Assembly (NCBI GenBank): GCA_963780895.1
Contig: CAWAEG010000009.1
Coordinates: 62,001-126,000 of the forward strand
Origin: DASQFI01 sp963780895
GTDB taxonomy: Bacteria > Acidobacteriota > Vicinamibacteria > Vicinamibacterales > SCN-69-37
Reading direction: 5' to 3'
Length of the DNA: 64,000 nucleotides
This document shows, piece by piece, positions 18,718 to 27,896 of the stretch (the first letter of the stretch is position 1; each line of letters begins with the position of its first letter). The position numbers and the translations under genes were made by a program. The notes under the pieces are model-generated. The model made no database searches, was not told where the DNA came from, and saw nothing but the letters and a program-made list of their open reading frames with translations.

Positions 18718-19053
18718 GTGACACCCGAACGCTGGCGGCAGGTTACCGATATCTTCCACGCCGCGCGCGGCCGGGCACCCCAGGCGCAAGAACAGTTCCT
18801 CGCGGAAGCATGCGGCGCGGACGCCACGCTCCGTGCCGAAGTGGACGCGCTGCTCGCTGGTGACGCCGACGCGAACACCGCTCACGTCCACGCGGCCCTG
18901 ACACCGTCACGCCATCTCGAACCTGGGACGACGCTCGGTCCCTACCGCATCGATGCCCTCGTCGGGACCGGAGGAATGGGCGAGGATCCCGAGTTCATCG
19001 CGTTCATGGAGCGGCTCAAGGCGCAGCACGAGCGATTTCGTGCGACGCTCTGA
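18718..19053 (+). pseudogene. Serine/threonine kinase with the catalytic core deleted
   Basis: The 111-residue frame begins (GTG) with MTPERWRQVTDIFHAA...FLAEACGADATLRAEVDALL, the usual N-terminal segment of Acidobacteria kinases. It continues to LEPGTTLGPYRIDALVGTGGMGE, then jumps to DPEFIAFMERLKAQHERFRATL and a stop. The last part resembles the C-terminal end of kinases carrying TPR or propeller domains. The whole catalytic domain after the glycine-rich loop is missing, in frame. It may be expressed as a small protein but cannot be a kinase. Confidence 0.7.
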
Positions 19054-19197
19054 GACTGCAGTGTCGTCTCCGCGGCGTTTCCATGAAACGACCGAGGCCT
19101 TCCTTCGCCTCACTCCAAGCCCTGCTTGCCAGACCAGCCGGCGTGAAACCCGGCGGTTGACGTCGCGCGCGACCGGGGCACGCGCTTTGCAGACACC

Positions 19198-20148
19198 GTG
19201 GAACGGACGACTGCGGCGATGCTCGCGTACTTCGACGTTCCTATTGGCTGGAAAGAACTGCTCAAACGTACCCTTGGCGACACGCTCAAGGACGACGCGC
19301 AAGGGCTGGCGGCGCAGCTGTCGTACTACTTCTTTCTCTCGCTCTTCCCGACGCTCCTCTGTCTCATCGCCCTTGCCAGCCTGTTCCCGATCGAGAACGT
19401 CGTCGATGACATGACGCGCATGCTGCAACCCTTCATGCCGGCCGAGGCGATCGGCTTCGTCGGGGATCAGATGATCAAGGTCGCGCAGAGCGATGACCGG
19501 GCGATTCTCAGCTTCAGCATTCTCGTCGCGCTCTGGAGCAGCTCCGCGGCGATGGGGGCGATCGTAAATGCCATGAACCGCGCCTACGACGTGGAGGAGC
19601 AGCGGCCCTGGTGGCGCGTCAAGCTCCTGGCGATCGTCCTCACGATTGGCCTCGCGTTGTTCATCCTGGTCGCGCTGACGCTCGTGCTCGCCGGACCGCA
19701 GCTCGCGGATCTGGCCACCTGCTCGTTCGGCATGTCGGTCGTGTGGGCGTGGATCTGGAAAGTGGTTCAGTGGCCACTCGTGTTCGCGCTCGTCGCCACC
19801 GGCATCGGCATCATCTATTACTTCGCGCCAGACGCGGAACAGGACTGGGTGTGGATTACGCCGGGCTCACTCGTGGCGACGGTGCTCTGGATAGCGGCGT
19901 CGCTCGCATTCCGCTATTACGTCGTGACGTTCGGCGACTACACGGAGACCTACGGCGCGCTGGCCGGCATCATTGTCATCCTGCTCTGGTTCTATCTCTC
20001 GGGGCTGGCCATCGTGATCGGCGCCGAGCTCAACGCCGAAATCGAGCACGCATCGCCGTGGGGCAAGCAGCCGGGCGAAAAGACGCCGGGCCAACGAAAG
20101 AAGATCGGCGCCGCGGCGGCGCGTCATTACCGGCGCGCTCCGCGCTGA
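19198..20148 (+). CDS. YihY/BrkB family inner-membrane protein
   Basis: This 316-residue protein begins with GTG at 19198 (an in-frame ATG at 19219 is an alternative). The family signature is clear: AAQLSYYFFLSLFPTLLCLIALASL in the first TM region, SSSAAMGAIVNAMNRAYDVEE.RPWW around residue 125, and GAELNAEIEH near the C-terminus. Six TM helices are expected. The family was once labelled ribonuclease BN, but it is a membrane protein of uncertain transport role. The C-terminus is basic and cytoplasmic. Confidence 0.9.
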   Translation: MERTTAAMLAYFDVPIGWKELLKRTLGDTLKDDAQGLAAQLSYYFFLSLFPTLLCLIALASLFPIENVVDDMTRMLQPFMPAEAIGFVGDQMIKVAQSDDRAILSFSILVALWSSSAAMGAIVNAMNRAYDVEEQRPWWRVKLLAIVLTIGLALFILVALTLVLAGPQLADLATCSFGMSVVWAWIWKVVQWPLVFALVATGIGIIYYFAPDAEQDWVWITPGSLVATVLWIAASLAFRYYVVTFGDYTETYGALAGIIVILLWFYLSGLAIVIGAELNAEIEHASPWGKQPGEKTPGQRKKIGAAAARHYRRAPR

Positions 20149-20154
20149 TGTCGA

Positions 20155-20553
20155 TCAGGTCGCGGCAGGTGCCTTGGCCGGATGCTTGCGCAGGTACGCG
20201 CGTACGAACGGGCAGATCGCGACGAGCGTCAGACCTTCCGATCGGGCGGCCTCGATGCCGGCCTGCGCGAGCGCGTCGCCAATCTTCCGCCCGCGCAACG
20301 CTTCGGGCACCTCGGTGTGGACGAGCGCCAGTGAGCCGCCCCGGCGCTCGTAGCGGAGGAACGCGAGATGCCCGTCGACTTCGAGCTCGAACCGGTTGGC
20401 GGGACGATTGTCCGTCACGCGCGGCTCCGGAGGTTCGCCGACGCGAATGCCGGTTTCAACCGTGTTCGCCGGCGCGTCGCTCGCGGGAAACGTTTCTTCC
20501 AGCGTTTCGTCTAGAAGGTCTTCCCGATGTTCGTTCGATTCGTTGAGTGGCAC
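20155..20553 (-). CDS. GNAT-type N-acetyltransferase (YjdJ-like)
   Basis: This 132-residue protein has an N-terminal tag DETLEETFPASDAPA, often seen on its own in Acidobacteria and Proteobacteria. The following compact GNAT domain of the COG2388 type has F.LEVDGHLAFLRYERRGGSLALVHTEVP, then ALRGRKIGDALAQAGIEAARSEGL in the acetyl-CoA loop, and ICPFVRAYLRKHP at the end. The substrate is unknown. It converges with the yihY-like gene with a 6-base gap. Confidence 0.88.
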   Translation of the reverse strand: MPLNESNEHREDLLDETLEETFPASDAPANTVETGIRVGEPPEPRVTDNRPANRFELEVDGHLAFLRYERRGGSLALVHTEVPEALRGRKIGDALAQAGIEAARSEGLTLVAICPFVRAYLRKHPAKAPAAT

Positions 20554-20588
20554 CGTCCAACGCTCATGCGCAGAGGAACGATCCCATC

Positions 20589-21992
20589 TTATCGTGATTG
20601 AACCGGACAGGGCACAACGGTCCGTGCGGCGAGCGACTCTCCCCGGTCCCGTGCCGTCCTGAGTCCGATGCAGTCCTTCGGATCCGGCAAAGGCTCGGAC
20701 ACGTTGGACGTGCGCGGCGCCCGAGATCCGACATAGCCCAGCGCGGCGAGCTCTGCCGTCACGTGAGGGGGAAGGGCAGTGGGGGATTCACGGCCGGTCG
20801 CGGAAGGGGAGCGGGCAAGAACCTGCAGGCGGCGGGTCATGGCAGCGGCCGTGGCCGGCCGCTCGTCGTACAGATTGCGCTCCTCGAAGGGATCGCGATC
20901 GAGGTCGTAGAGCTCCGGGCGTGGTGCATCGATCAGCTTGAACCTGCCGTCGCGCAGCGCGCGCAACGAACTCCACCCCAACCGCCGTGGGTATATCGGA
21001 CTCCGAATACGCTTCCAAATCGAGCGTGCTCCGTTGGCCGGTGAGCAATTCGACCAGGCTGACGCCATCCGCGCGTGGCGCCGGAATCCCAAGCAGATCG
21101 AGGACCGTCGGCATCACGTCAATGAGCCTGACGACGGCGCCGACTCGCCTGGGCGAGACCGCGGGCGCGCGAATGATGAGCGGGACCCGAAGCACACTTT
21201 CATAGACGAACACGCCGTGATCCTGCTCGCCATGATCGCCAAGCGACTCTCCGTGATCTCCCGCGACGATCACGATCGTCCGCTCCATGAGCTGTCGAAC
21301 GTCCAGCGCGTCGAGCAGGCGGCCGATCTGCGAATCGGCGAACGCGATCTCACCCATGTACGGGTTGTGGCCGTAGATCGACGCGTAGGGTTCCGGCGGG
21401 TCGTAGGGGACGTGCGCATCGTAGAGATGCACCCACAGGAAGTACGGAGACCCGTCCACCGCGTCGACCCACCGAAGGGCATCGTCCACGACGGCATCCG
21501 CGCGCCGCTGGCGGCCCGCCGGAGCGGTTCGGCCGGTGGAATCGACCCCCCTGTATTGCATCGAAGCCTTGCTTCAAGCCGCGACCCGGATCGAGCACCA
21601 GGGATCCAACGAACGCGCCGGTGCGTAAACCTCGAGCGCGCAGGACTTCCGCCAGCGTCGTCTCCGTTTCGGCGAGGGCCGGGTCGGCGTTGTCGCGAAC
21701 GCCGTGGTCGCGGCGGGAGCAGGCCCGTGAAGAGGCTCGTGTGCGCGGGCAGCGTCATCGGGGCGACCGACGTGGCCTGATCGAACACGACGCCGTCACG
21801 GGCGAGCCGCTCGAGATGCGGCAGCGACACGTTCATGAAGCCGTACGGCGAGAGGCGATCGGCGCGCGTCGTATCGAGGGTGATCAGGACGACGCTGACC
21901 GGCGCCGCGGGCGCTGCCCCCAGGAGCATCCGCCCGAGGGCGGACAGAGCCACGGCCGAGATCAAGGCCACGACGGCGAGCGAGGCCCGCAT
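20589..21992 (-). pseudogene. Sulfatase / alkaline-phosphatase-superfamily protein, several frameshifts
   Basis: Three overlapping minus-strand frames together make one protein. They are a signal or TM start (MRASLAVVALISAVALSALG) with the metal site VVLITLDTTRADRLSPYG; a middle with YFLWVHLYDAHVPYDPPEPY and VIVAGDHGESLGDHGEQDHG; and a C-terminal part with FKLIDAPRPELYDLDRDPFEERNLYD. The frame changes near 21705, 21560 and 20995; the first is explained by one extra base. No Cys/Ser-x-Pro-x-Arg formylglycine motif is visible at the nucleophile position (APMTLPAHTSLFTG), so a phosphatase or phosphotransferase-like activity is as likely as sulfatase. The end after LGYVGS is short: relatives often continue into TPR repeats. 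Confidence 0.7.
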
Positions 21993-22080
21993 GCTTCACA
22001 AAACGCTGGAGAGCCGTGAAGCGGACAGGCCGGCGGGAGGCTGCGTCTGTCCGATTCCGGCCGGGAGCGTTTCGACGATC

Positions 22081-23177
22081 ATGCCCCCTTACGCGTATCC
22101 GTCGCCTGCGCGGTCCTCACCGTCGTCCTGTCCGGATTCTGGGCAGCGTGCGGAGATTCGCGCGAATCCACCGTGCCAAGCGGACCTGGCGCCCCTTCAG
22201 GCCCCGAAGTGGTCCGGCTCGAAATCGTCGGACCCGCCTCGATGCTCCTGGACAATCAGCGCAGACCAGCCACGCAGTTCCTGTCGAACGGATTGAGCAG
22301 GCCGGCCACAGGAGTTACCTGGTCCAGCACACAACCGGCGCTGCTTCAGGTGAACGCGACGGCCTGGCGACCGCGCAGCCTCCGCTCCGAGGCGAGGCGA
22401 CGCTTCAGGCCGAGCTGACGGGCACCGGACGGCGCGCCAGCCGAGAGGTCCTCGTTCTTCCGGACGGCACGTTCCGGCTTGTCGGGACGGTGATGGAAGC
22501 CGACGCACGAACTTCCCAGTCGCCGGAGCGCGAGTCGAAGCCGCGGCTGACTCGAATCCCTCGACGCCTGTGGCGACGTTCGCGACGACTGGACCGGACG
22601 GCCGGTACAAGCTGTACGGCGTCCCGGCTGAAGCCGAGATCCGCGTTTTGAAAGACGGCTACATCGCCACCGCGGAGCGGATCACTCGCCAGTCACGAGA
22701 CACGAAACTTCGAGCTCCGGCTGGTGAGCCCGCGGCCCGGACTCGCCGGCGACTACACGATGACGGTTGAAGCAGCCGGCGGCTCTTGCGAACTGCCCGA
22801 TGATCGGCGGCGTCGTGACGTACGACGCCGTCATCGCGCAGAACGGCTCCCTATTGACCGTCACGTTGACCGCCGCACGATTCCTCGTCGACGCCGGTGG
22901 GCAGGGGAACCGGTTCACTGGTATGGTCACGGCGACTGGCGCCACGTTCCAGATGCGGGCCGGCTACGACTTCTACTACTACCCCAATAACCCGACTTAT
23001 CCCGACGTGGCCGAACTGCTGCCGGACGGGACCCTGCTTGTCATCGTAGGCCGCCCCGCAGTCACGGCCACGTCCGCTGGTCTCTCCGGCCAGGTGTTCG
23101 GGACATTTTTTCTGTACCGGGGTTCAAGCTTTCCGGCGACCTTCCTGAATAACTGCAGCGCGGGCCGACGACGTTGA
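22081..23177 (+). pseudogene. Surface lipoprotein with Big_2-like and carboxypeptidase-regulatory-like domains, frameshifted
   Basis: Pieces in three frames add up to one product. There is a lipoprotein-like signal (VACAVLTVVLSGFWAAC), then a bacterial Ig-like (Big_2) segment with VTWSSTQPALLQVN and DGLATAQPP...GEATLQAEL. A carboxypeptidase-regulatory-like fold follows (FRLVGTVMEAD...GPDGRYKLYGVPA), and a C-terminal strand-rich domain ends NNCSAGRRR at 23177. At least four indels are needed to join them. Such proteins are outer-surface or periplasmic with unknown ligands. Gene and order are supported by sequence; the exact protein cannot be read. Confidence 0.6.
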
Positions 23178-23263
23178 CGCGGCGATAAGCGTTGTCGCGC
23201 CGGCCGCCGCGGTCCGGCGCGTTCGCGTAATCCTGCGTGTTAGACTGCCGTAAAGTCTCCGCA

Positions 23264-23384
23264 CCCCGGACCGCGGTCCGGACCCTGTGCAAGTTCAGCC
23301 GACGAACCGCGTCAGGGCCGGAAGGCAGCAGCGCTCAGTCGATCCTGTGCTGTGCCGCAGGCCCTCCGGGCCGCGGTCGGGGGC
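23264..23384 (+). ncRNA. ffs: Signal recognition particle RNA (bacterial small type)
   Basis: The segment contains the SRP apical core GTCAGGGCCGGAAGGCAGCA (conserved GGAAG..GCAGC tetraloop and internal-loop bases). It is flanked by long complementary ends: CCCCGGACCGCGGTCCGGA at the 5' end pairs with TCCGGGCCGCGGTCGGGG at the 3' end. The ~120-nt length fits the 4.5S-type RNA that binds Ffh and targets membrane proteins. A -10-like TAGACT lies at 23241-23246. Its place just upstream of dnaX is a conserved neighbourhood in many bacteria. Confidence 0.93.
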
Positions 23385-23403
23385 GTGGCGCAGTGAAAGG
23401 CAC

Positions 23404-23528
23404 GAGTTAAGGCAGAAGTCAGAAGTTCGAACTTGGAACTTGAACGTCAGAATCGAACTTCGAACTTCGGCTTCTGACCTTCGACCTTCTGGCCTTTTGC
23501 CTTCTGACCTTCTGACTTCTGAACTCGA
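23404..23528. repeat. Degenerate word-repeat tract (GAAGTTCGAA / TTCTGACC), partly palindromic
   Basis: The left half is built of variants of GCAGAAGTCAGAAGTTCGAAC and the right half of CTTCTGACCTTCGACCTTCTGG, giving an imperfect inverted repeat made of short, varied copies of one word. It occupies the whole gap between the SRP RNA and dnaX. Similar tracts with other words occur at 27069, 48215, 57490 and 62924. Confidence 0.65.
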
Positions 23529-23542
23529 ATCTATTCTCCCTC

Positions 23543-25285
23543 ATGTCCCACCTGGCTCTGGCGCGAAAATGGCGTCCGCAGCGGTTCGAAGACGTCATCG
23601 GCCAGCGCGGCGTCGTCGAGACGCTGAAGAACGCCATCGCGACCGGCCGGCTGGCGCAGTCGTTCATCTTTGCGGGCCCGCGCGGCGTGGGCAAGACGAC
23701 GACGGCGCGGATCCTGGCGCGGGCGCTGAACTGCGTGAAGGGGCCGACGGCTGAGCCGTGCGGCACGTGCGACGCGTGCATCGAGATCGCCGACGGCCGC
23801 GACATGGACGTGCTCGAGATCGACGGCGCCACCTACACCGGCGTCGATGCCGTCCGCGAGGTCATCGTCGAGCCGCTCGCCATCGCGCCGATGCGCGATC
23901 GCTTCAAGATCTTCATCATCGACGAGGTCCACCGGCTCTCGAAGAGCGCGTTCGACGCGCTGCTGAAGTCGATCGAAGAGCCGCCGCCCTACGTGAAGTT
24001 CATGATGGCGACGACCGATCTGCACTCGGTGCCGGCCACCATCCAGTCGCGCTCGCAGGTCTTCGAGCTGAAGACGCTGCCGTTCAGCGCGATTCGCGAT
24101 CAGCTGAAGACCGTGACGACGCGCGAGAAGGTGACAGATCGACGACGCGGCGCTGGCGCTGGTGGCGCGGTCGGCCGAAGGCAGCATGCGCGACGCGCTG
24201 TCGGCGCTCGACCAGATCCTCGCGTTCACGAGCGATCGCGTCACGGCCGCCGACGTCAGCACCGTGCTCGGCCTCATCGGCCGCGACTCGCAGTTCGAGA
24301 TCGCCGAAACCGTCGCGCGCGAAGATGTCGCCGGCGCCTTCCGCGCTCGCCGGGCGTCGTCGTCGAGGCCGGCTTCGACCTGCGGATCGTCTGCCGCGAG
24401 CTCGCGCGGCTGATGCGCGACCTGATGGTCGTCAAGATCGACCCGGCGCGGCTGACGGATCCCGAGATCGCCGCCGAAGGCGAGCGCGATCGGCTGAAGG
24501 CGCTGGCCGAGCAGTACTCGCGCGAAGATCTGATGCGCGCGTTCGATCTGCTCTCGCACGCCGAGTACCGACATCCGCGCGTCGTCGCAGCCGCGGCATC
24601 AGTTCGAGATGGCGCTGGTCGAAGTGGATCCACCTCCGCAAGCTCACGCCGCTGTCCGAGATCATCGGCGGCCTCGAGAGCGGCGGGGCCGGCGGGAACG
24701 CTGAAGGCCGAAGGCCACAGGCCGAAGGCCCAAGGCGAGTTCCGCGCGACCGGCTCGCCGTTCAGGTTCAGCGGCTCCGGCAGGCCGCAGGAAGTCGCAG
24801 AGCCAAAGGCCCAAGCACCGGCCGGACGCAGCCCGGACCCAGGCCGAAGGCAGAACGGACCGGCGATCGAATCCGGCGGACGTCAAGACCAGCTCTACTG
24901 ACGTCGATCCGTGATCAGAACAAGATGCTTCTACAGCATGGTGATCGCGCAGGCGCAGAAGGTGGAGGTCGAAGGCGATGCGGTCGTCTTCACCTTCGCG
25001 CCGGTCCACAAGGCCTGCGGGCGCAGCTCGAGGGCAGCGCGCGTGGCTCGAGCAGCTGGCGCACGCGACGAGCGGCCGCAAGATCGCCGATCGTCGCGCG
25101 CGAAGGCGTGCCGGCGGCGCCGGCGCCGCAGGCCGAGCCGCGTCGATCCGGCGCCGGCGCACAAAGCCACGTTGCGCGCGCGCGCCAAAGCCGACCGGCG
25201 TGTCCAGGCCGTCCTCGACGTCTTCGGCGGCGAAATCGAGGACGTGAGAAGTAGACTAGACAAGTTGAATGCAGCGTTGCCGTGA
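23543..25285 (+). CDS. dnaX: DNA polymerase III subunit gamma/tau, about ten single-base indels
   Basis: This is the clamp-loader ATPase. The start MSHLALARKWRPQRFEDVIGQ is canonical, with Walker A GPRGVGKTT, a zinc module (C..C..C), Walker B IFIIDEVH and sensor-1 FMMATTD intact in the first ~195 codons. From 24134 onward the frame changes repeatedly. By following DALSALDQILAFTSD, GFDLRIVCRELARLMRDLM, QFEMALVKWIHLRKLTPL and YSMVIAQAQKVEVEG, I infer about eight inserted and two missing bases, ending with DVRSRLDKLNAALP at 25285. The repaired length is ~578 residues. The gene is essential, so sequence error is much more likely than decay. A programmed frameshift cannot account for so many sites. 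A GGCCGAAGGCC word repeat at 24700-24745 sits in the variable tau region. Confidence 0.9.
24700..24745. repeat. GGCCGAAGGCC word repeats inside dnaX
   Basis: About five imperfect copies of AAGGCCGAAGGCC/AAGGCCCAAGGC lie in the low-constraint linker of gamma/tau. The same word is found in uvrA (50509-50548) and in intergenic tracts at 48215 and 57490. Confidence 0.6.
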
Positions 25286-25295
25286 CAGTGCCCCT

Positions 25296-25597
25296 ATGAA
25301 CATTCAAAAAATGATGCAGCAGGCGCAGCAGATGCAGGAGCGTCTGCAGCAAGCAGATGGCCGAGATGCGCATCGAGGCGCACCGCCGGCGGCGGCATGG
25401 TGACGGTCACCGTCAGCGGCAACAAGCAGCTGCAGCAGATCAAGATCGATCCCGAGGTCGTCTCGAAAGACGACGTCGAGATGCTGCAGGATTTGATCGT
25501 GGCGGCCGTCAACGACGCGCATCGCAAGGTGGATGAGGCGCTGGCGAGCCAGATGCAGGGCATGATGGGCGGGCTCCGACTGCCTGGAATGTCCTGA
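25296..25597 (+). CDS. ybaB: YbaB/EbfC nucleoid-associated protein, two inserted bases
   Basis: The ATG at 25296 starts MNIQKMMQQAQQMQERLQQ, the N-terminal helix of YbaB. The rest (GGGMVTVTVSGNKQLQQIKIDPEVV...AAVNDAHRKVDEALASQMQGMMGGL) is in another frame. Removing one base near 25350 (CAGCAAGCAG) and one near 25381 (GCGCACC) gives a standard 99-residue protein. YbaB is a small DNA-binding dimer, regularly placed between dnaX and recR as here. Its stop overlaps the recR ATG (TGATG). Confidence 0.9.
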
Positions 25598-26197
25598 TGG
25601 CCCGGCCGGATCCGCTGGCCGAGCTGGTGGCCGCGCTGCAGCGGCTGCCCGGCATCGGCGCTCGAAGCGCGCAGCGCCTCGCGTACCACATTCTCAAAAC
25701 CCCGCGCGAGGAGGTGGACGCCCTGTGCGCCGCCATGCTCTCCGTCAAGGACCGCGTGACCTACTGCTCGCATCTGCAGCAACATCACCGACGTCGATCC
25801 GTGCACGTACTGCACCGCCGCCGATCGCGATCGCGCGCCTCATCTGCGTCGTCGAGCAGCCCGAAAACGTCGCGGCGATCGAGAAGACGCGCGGCTTCAA
25901 GGGCCGCTATCACGTGCTCATGGGCGCGATCGCGCCGCTTCAGGGCGTCGGCCCCGACGACCTCAAGATCAAAGGGCTGCTCACGCGCGTCGGCGAGGGC
26001 GGCGTGGAGGAAGTGATCCTCGCGACCAATCCGACCGTCGAAGGCGAAGCGACCGCGCTCTATCTGGCGCAGCTGCTCAAGCCGCTCGGCGTCCGCGTGA
26101 CGCGCATCGCGATGGGCGTGCCGGTCGGCAGCCGACCTCGACTACACCGACGAGTTCACGATGTCGAAGGCGATGGATGGGCGGACGGGAGATGTAG
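25597..26197 (+). CDS. recR: Recombination protein RecR, four inserted bases
   Basis: The N-terminus PDPLAELVAALQRLPGIGARSAQRLAYHIL is the RecR HhH region. The zinc finger (YCS.C.NITDVDPCTYC), Toprim domain (ICVVEQPENVAAIEKTRGFKGRYHVLMG; VEEVILATNPTVEGEATALYL) and C-terminal GVPVGSDLDYTDEFTMSKAMDGR follow in shifted frames. Single extra bases near 25770, 25832, 26134 and 26189 restore a 198-residue protein ending at TAG 26195-26197. RecR works with RecF/RecO in gap repair. Errors, not decay, are the likely cause of the shifts. Confidence 0.9.
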
Positions 26198-26225
26198 AAG
26201 GCCCTAGGTGAAAAGCGCTCGCCGA

Positions 26226-26425
26226 ATCTGAAAAGCACATGTCGGTACGAAAGGAGTGAAAGGCGCTCGTCGGTACGACGGGTACGGCGGGTCCCTGGAA
26301 CGAGACTGACGCTGGTCTTCTTACTTAAAAAAGATGACGAGCGTCAGACACGTTCCCGGACCCGCCGTACCGTCGTACCGACGAGCGCTTTTCACTCCCG
26401 TCGTACGACGGTGCTTTTCAGATAT
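26226..26425. repeat. ~200-bp long inverted repeat (MITE/REP-like element A)
   Basis: ATCTGAAAAGCAC at the left and its complement GTGCTTTTCAGAT at the right bound two arms of ~90 bases. The arms also share AGCGCTCGTCGGTACGACGG and GGCGGGTCC, and surround an AT-rich loop (TTACTTAAAAAA). Arms are imperfect but clearly paired. Words GGTACGACGGGTAC and a core GGGTCC..GGAAC...TGAC are shared with element B at 27727-27884. It lies just before the DUF4203 gene; no transposase is present. Confidence 0.8.
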
Positions 26426-26435
26426 GATTTTTTGA

Positions 26436-27068
26436 ATGTTGCCCGCCCGCTACGCCGCGCCAGCAGCGCTGGTGCTCACCGTGGGCGGCCTGATCTCCTG
26501 TTTCGCCGGCTACCGGCTCTTCCGCGTCGTCCTCGGTCTCTACGGATTCTTTCTCGGCGCCATGCTCACGACGTCCACGATGGGGACGTCGAACATGTGG
26601 TACCTCGTGCTGGCTGCCGTCGTCGGCGGCCTCATCGGCGCTCTCCTCATGGTCGCGGCGTATTTCATCGGCGTCGGGCTCATCGGCGCGGGGCTCGCGG
26701 CGCTTGCCCTGAACGCGCTGTGGCGGGTCGTCGGCGGCGGCGATCCGCCGACGCTCGTGCTGGTGCTCGTCTGCGTGCTGGGCGCGCTCGCCGCGCTGTC
26801 CGTCGTGCGGTACGTGGTCGTCTTCGGTACCGCGATCGCGGGCGCCTGGACGACGATCGTCGGCGTGCTGGCGCTCACCGGCCGCGGCGCCATTCCGGGC
26901 GTCGGGGCGAGCGACGTCTGGGTGTTGTATCCGCTCGATCCCGCGCCCGGCCGCTGGTGGGTGCTGGTGATCTGGTTCGCCCTTGCACTCGCCGGCGTCA
27001 TCGTCCAGCTGTCAACGACTACGAAGACCGGGAGGAAGAAGCCCAAGGCGCGGCCGGCGGCAGCTTGA
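26436..27068 (+). CDS. DUF4203-type multi-pass membrane protein
   Basis: This 210-residue protein has about seven TM segments (ALVLTVGGLISCFAGYRLFRV; LYGFFLGAMLTT; YLVLAAVVGGLIGALLMVAAYFIGVGLIGAGLAALAL; further pairs to about residue 195) and a basic C-terminal tail (TGRKKPKARP). The glycine-rich paired helices and the FRVVLGLYGFFLGA pattern match DUF4203/TMEM198-like proteins. The function is unknown. The start ATG at 26436 directly follows a long inverted repeat. Confidence 0.75.
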   Translation: MLPARYAAPAALVLTVGGLISCFAGYRLFRVVLGLYGFFLGAMLTTSTMGTSNMWYLVLAAVVGGLIGALLMVAAYFIGVGLIGAGLAALALNALWRVVGGGDPPTLVLVLVCVLGALAALSVVRYVVVFGTAIAGAWTTIVGVLALTGRGAIPGVGASDVWVLYPLDPAPGRWWVLVIWFALALAGVIVQLSTTTKTGRKKPKARPAAA

Positions 27069-27250
27069 GAACGAGGCTCAAAGGCTCAAGGCCCAGAGCT
27101 CAAAGGCCGGCCCAAGATGCAAACGATCGGAACACCTCGGATCCATTAGACAGACACGGAACGACATCAAACACCCGCGCCGGAGAGGCCGAGCATTCGG
27201 ACTGACCCGAGACGATGCCTCCGGGCCTTTGAGCCCTGAGCCTCCGAGCC
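27069..27250. repeat. Degenerate word-repeat tract (GGCTCAAA) with inverted halves
   Basis: The left part (27069-27104) has GAGGCTCAAAGGCTCAAGGC and similar; the right part (from about 27213) has GGCCTTTGAGCCCTGAGCC and GAGCCTCC, the reverse complement. Together they form a loose palindrome around ~110 bases of unremarkable sequence, between DUF4203 and osmC. Confidence 0.6.
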
Positions 27251-27277
27251 TCCCGAGCGCTTTTTCAGGAGCAAACC

Positions 27278-27718
27278 ATGCCAGCGTTTTCACGACACGC
27301 GACCGTTGATTGGAAGGGCACGCTGATGGAAGGAGGCGGCGAGCTCAAGGCCGGGACCGGGGCGTTCACGCTGCCGGTGTCGTTCCCGCGCCGGATCGGC
27401 GACCCGGAGGGCTGCACGAGCCCGGAGGAACTGATCGCGGCCGCGCACGCGACGTGCTACGCGATGGTCGTCGCCGGCGCGCTCGCGAAAGCCGGTGCTT
27501 CTACCAGGGGCACGAAGGTCACGTGCACCGTGACCGCCGACAAGAGCGACACCGGCATCAAGGTCATGACCTCGAAGCTCGACGTGGTCGCCGAAGGCCT
27601 GACCGGCATGGACGCTGCGACGTTCGAGAAAACCGCGAAGGAAGCCGAAGGACGCTGTCCCATATCGAACGCCCTAAGAGGAACGCTCGCGATTGAGGTG
27701 TTGGCGCGAGCGTCCTGA
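27278..27718 (+). CDS. OsmC family peroxiredoxin
   Basis: This 146-residue protein is of the OsmC/Ohr fold. The two redox cysteines are visible in TSPEELIAAAHATCYAMVVAG (about residue 66) and EGRCPISNALRG (about residue 128), and MPAFSRHATVDWKGTLMEGGG is the usual N-terminus. It reduces organic hydroperoxides in the cytoplasm; whether it is osmotically induced cannot be read here. It is flanked by repeat tracts on both sides. Confidence 0.93.
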   Translation: MPAFSRHATVDWKGTLMEGGGELKAGTGAFTLPVSFPRRIGDPEGCTSPEELIAAAHATCYAMVVAGALAKAGASTRGTKVTCTVTADKSDTGIKVMTSKLDVVAEGLTGMDAATFEKTAKEAEGRCPISNALRGTLAIEVLARAS

Positions 27719-27726
27719 AAAACGGA

Positions 27727-27884
27727 GGTCGGTACGTCGGGTACATCAGGTACGCGGGTACGTCAGGTCCAAGGAACCTGATCCCCGTCAACTTCTTTGG
27801 TTTCATTCAAAGGAAGATGACTCCAACTCAGGTTCCAGGGACCCGACGTACCCGTCGTACCTGATGTACCCGTCGTACCCGACT
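27727..27884. repeat. ~160-bp long inverted repeat (element B, related to A)
   Basis: GTCGGGTACATCAGGTACG near the left end faces CGTACCTGATGTACCCG on the right. Arms of ~65 bases pair imperfectly around a CTTTGGTTTCATTCAAAG centre. Core words GGGTCC(C)TGGAACCTGA and TC(A)TCTTCCTTT are shared with element A. It ends 12 bases before the cbs gene's stop and may act as a bidirectional terminator between osmC and that gene. Confidence 0.78.
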
Positions 27885-27896
27885 CGCGCCAGCGCC

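Noticed and set aside
23543..25285. Programmed ribosomal frameshift in dnaX, as in E. coli
   Set aside because: There are about ten frame changes rather than one, no A-AAA-AAG slip site is present, and each is explained by a single stray or missing base; neighbouring ybaB and recR show the same.
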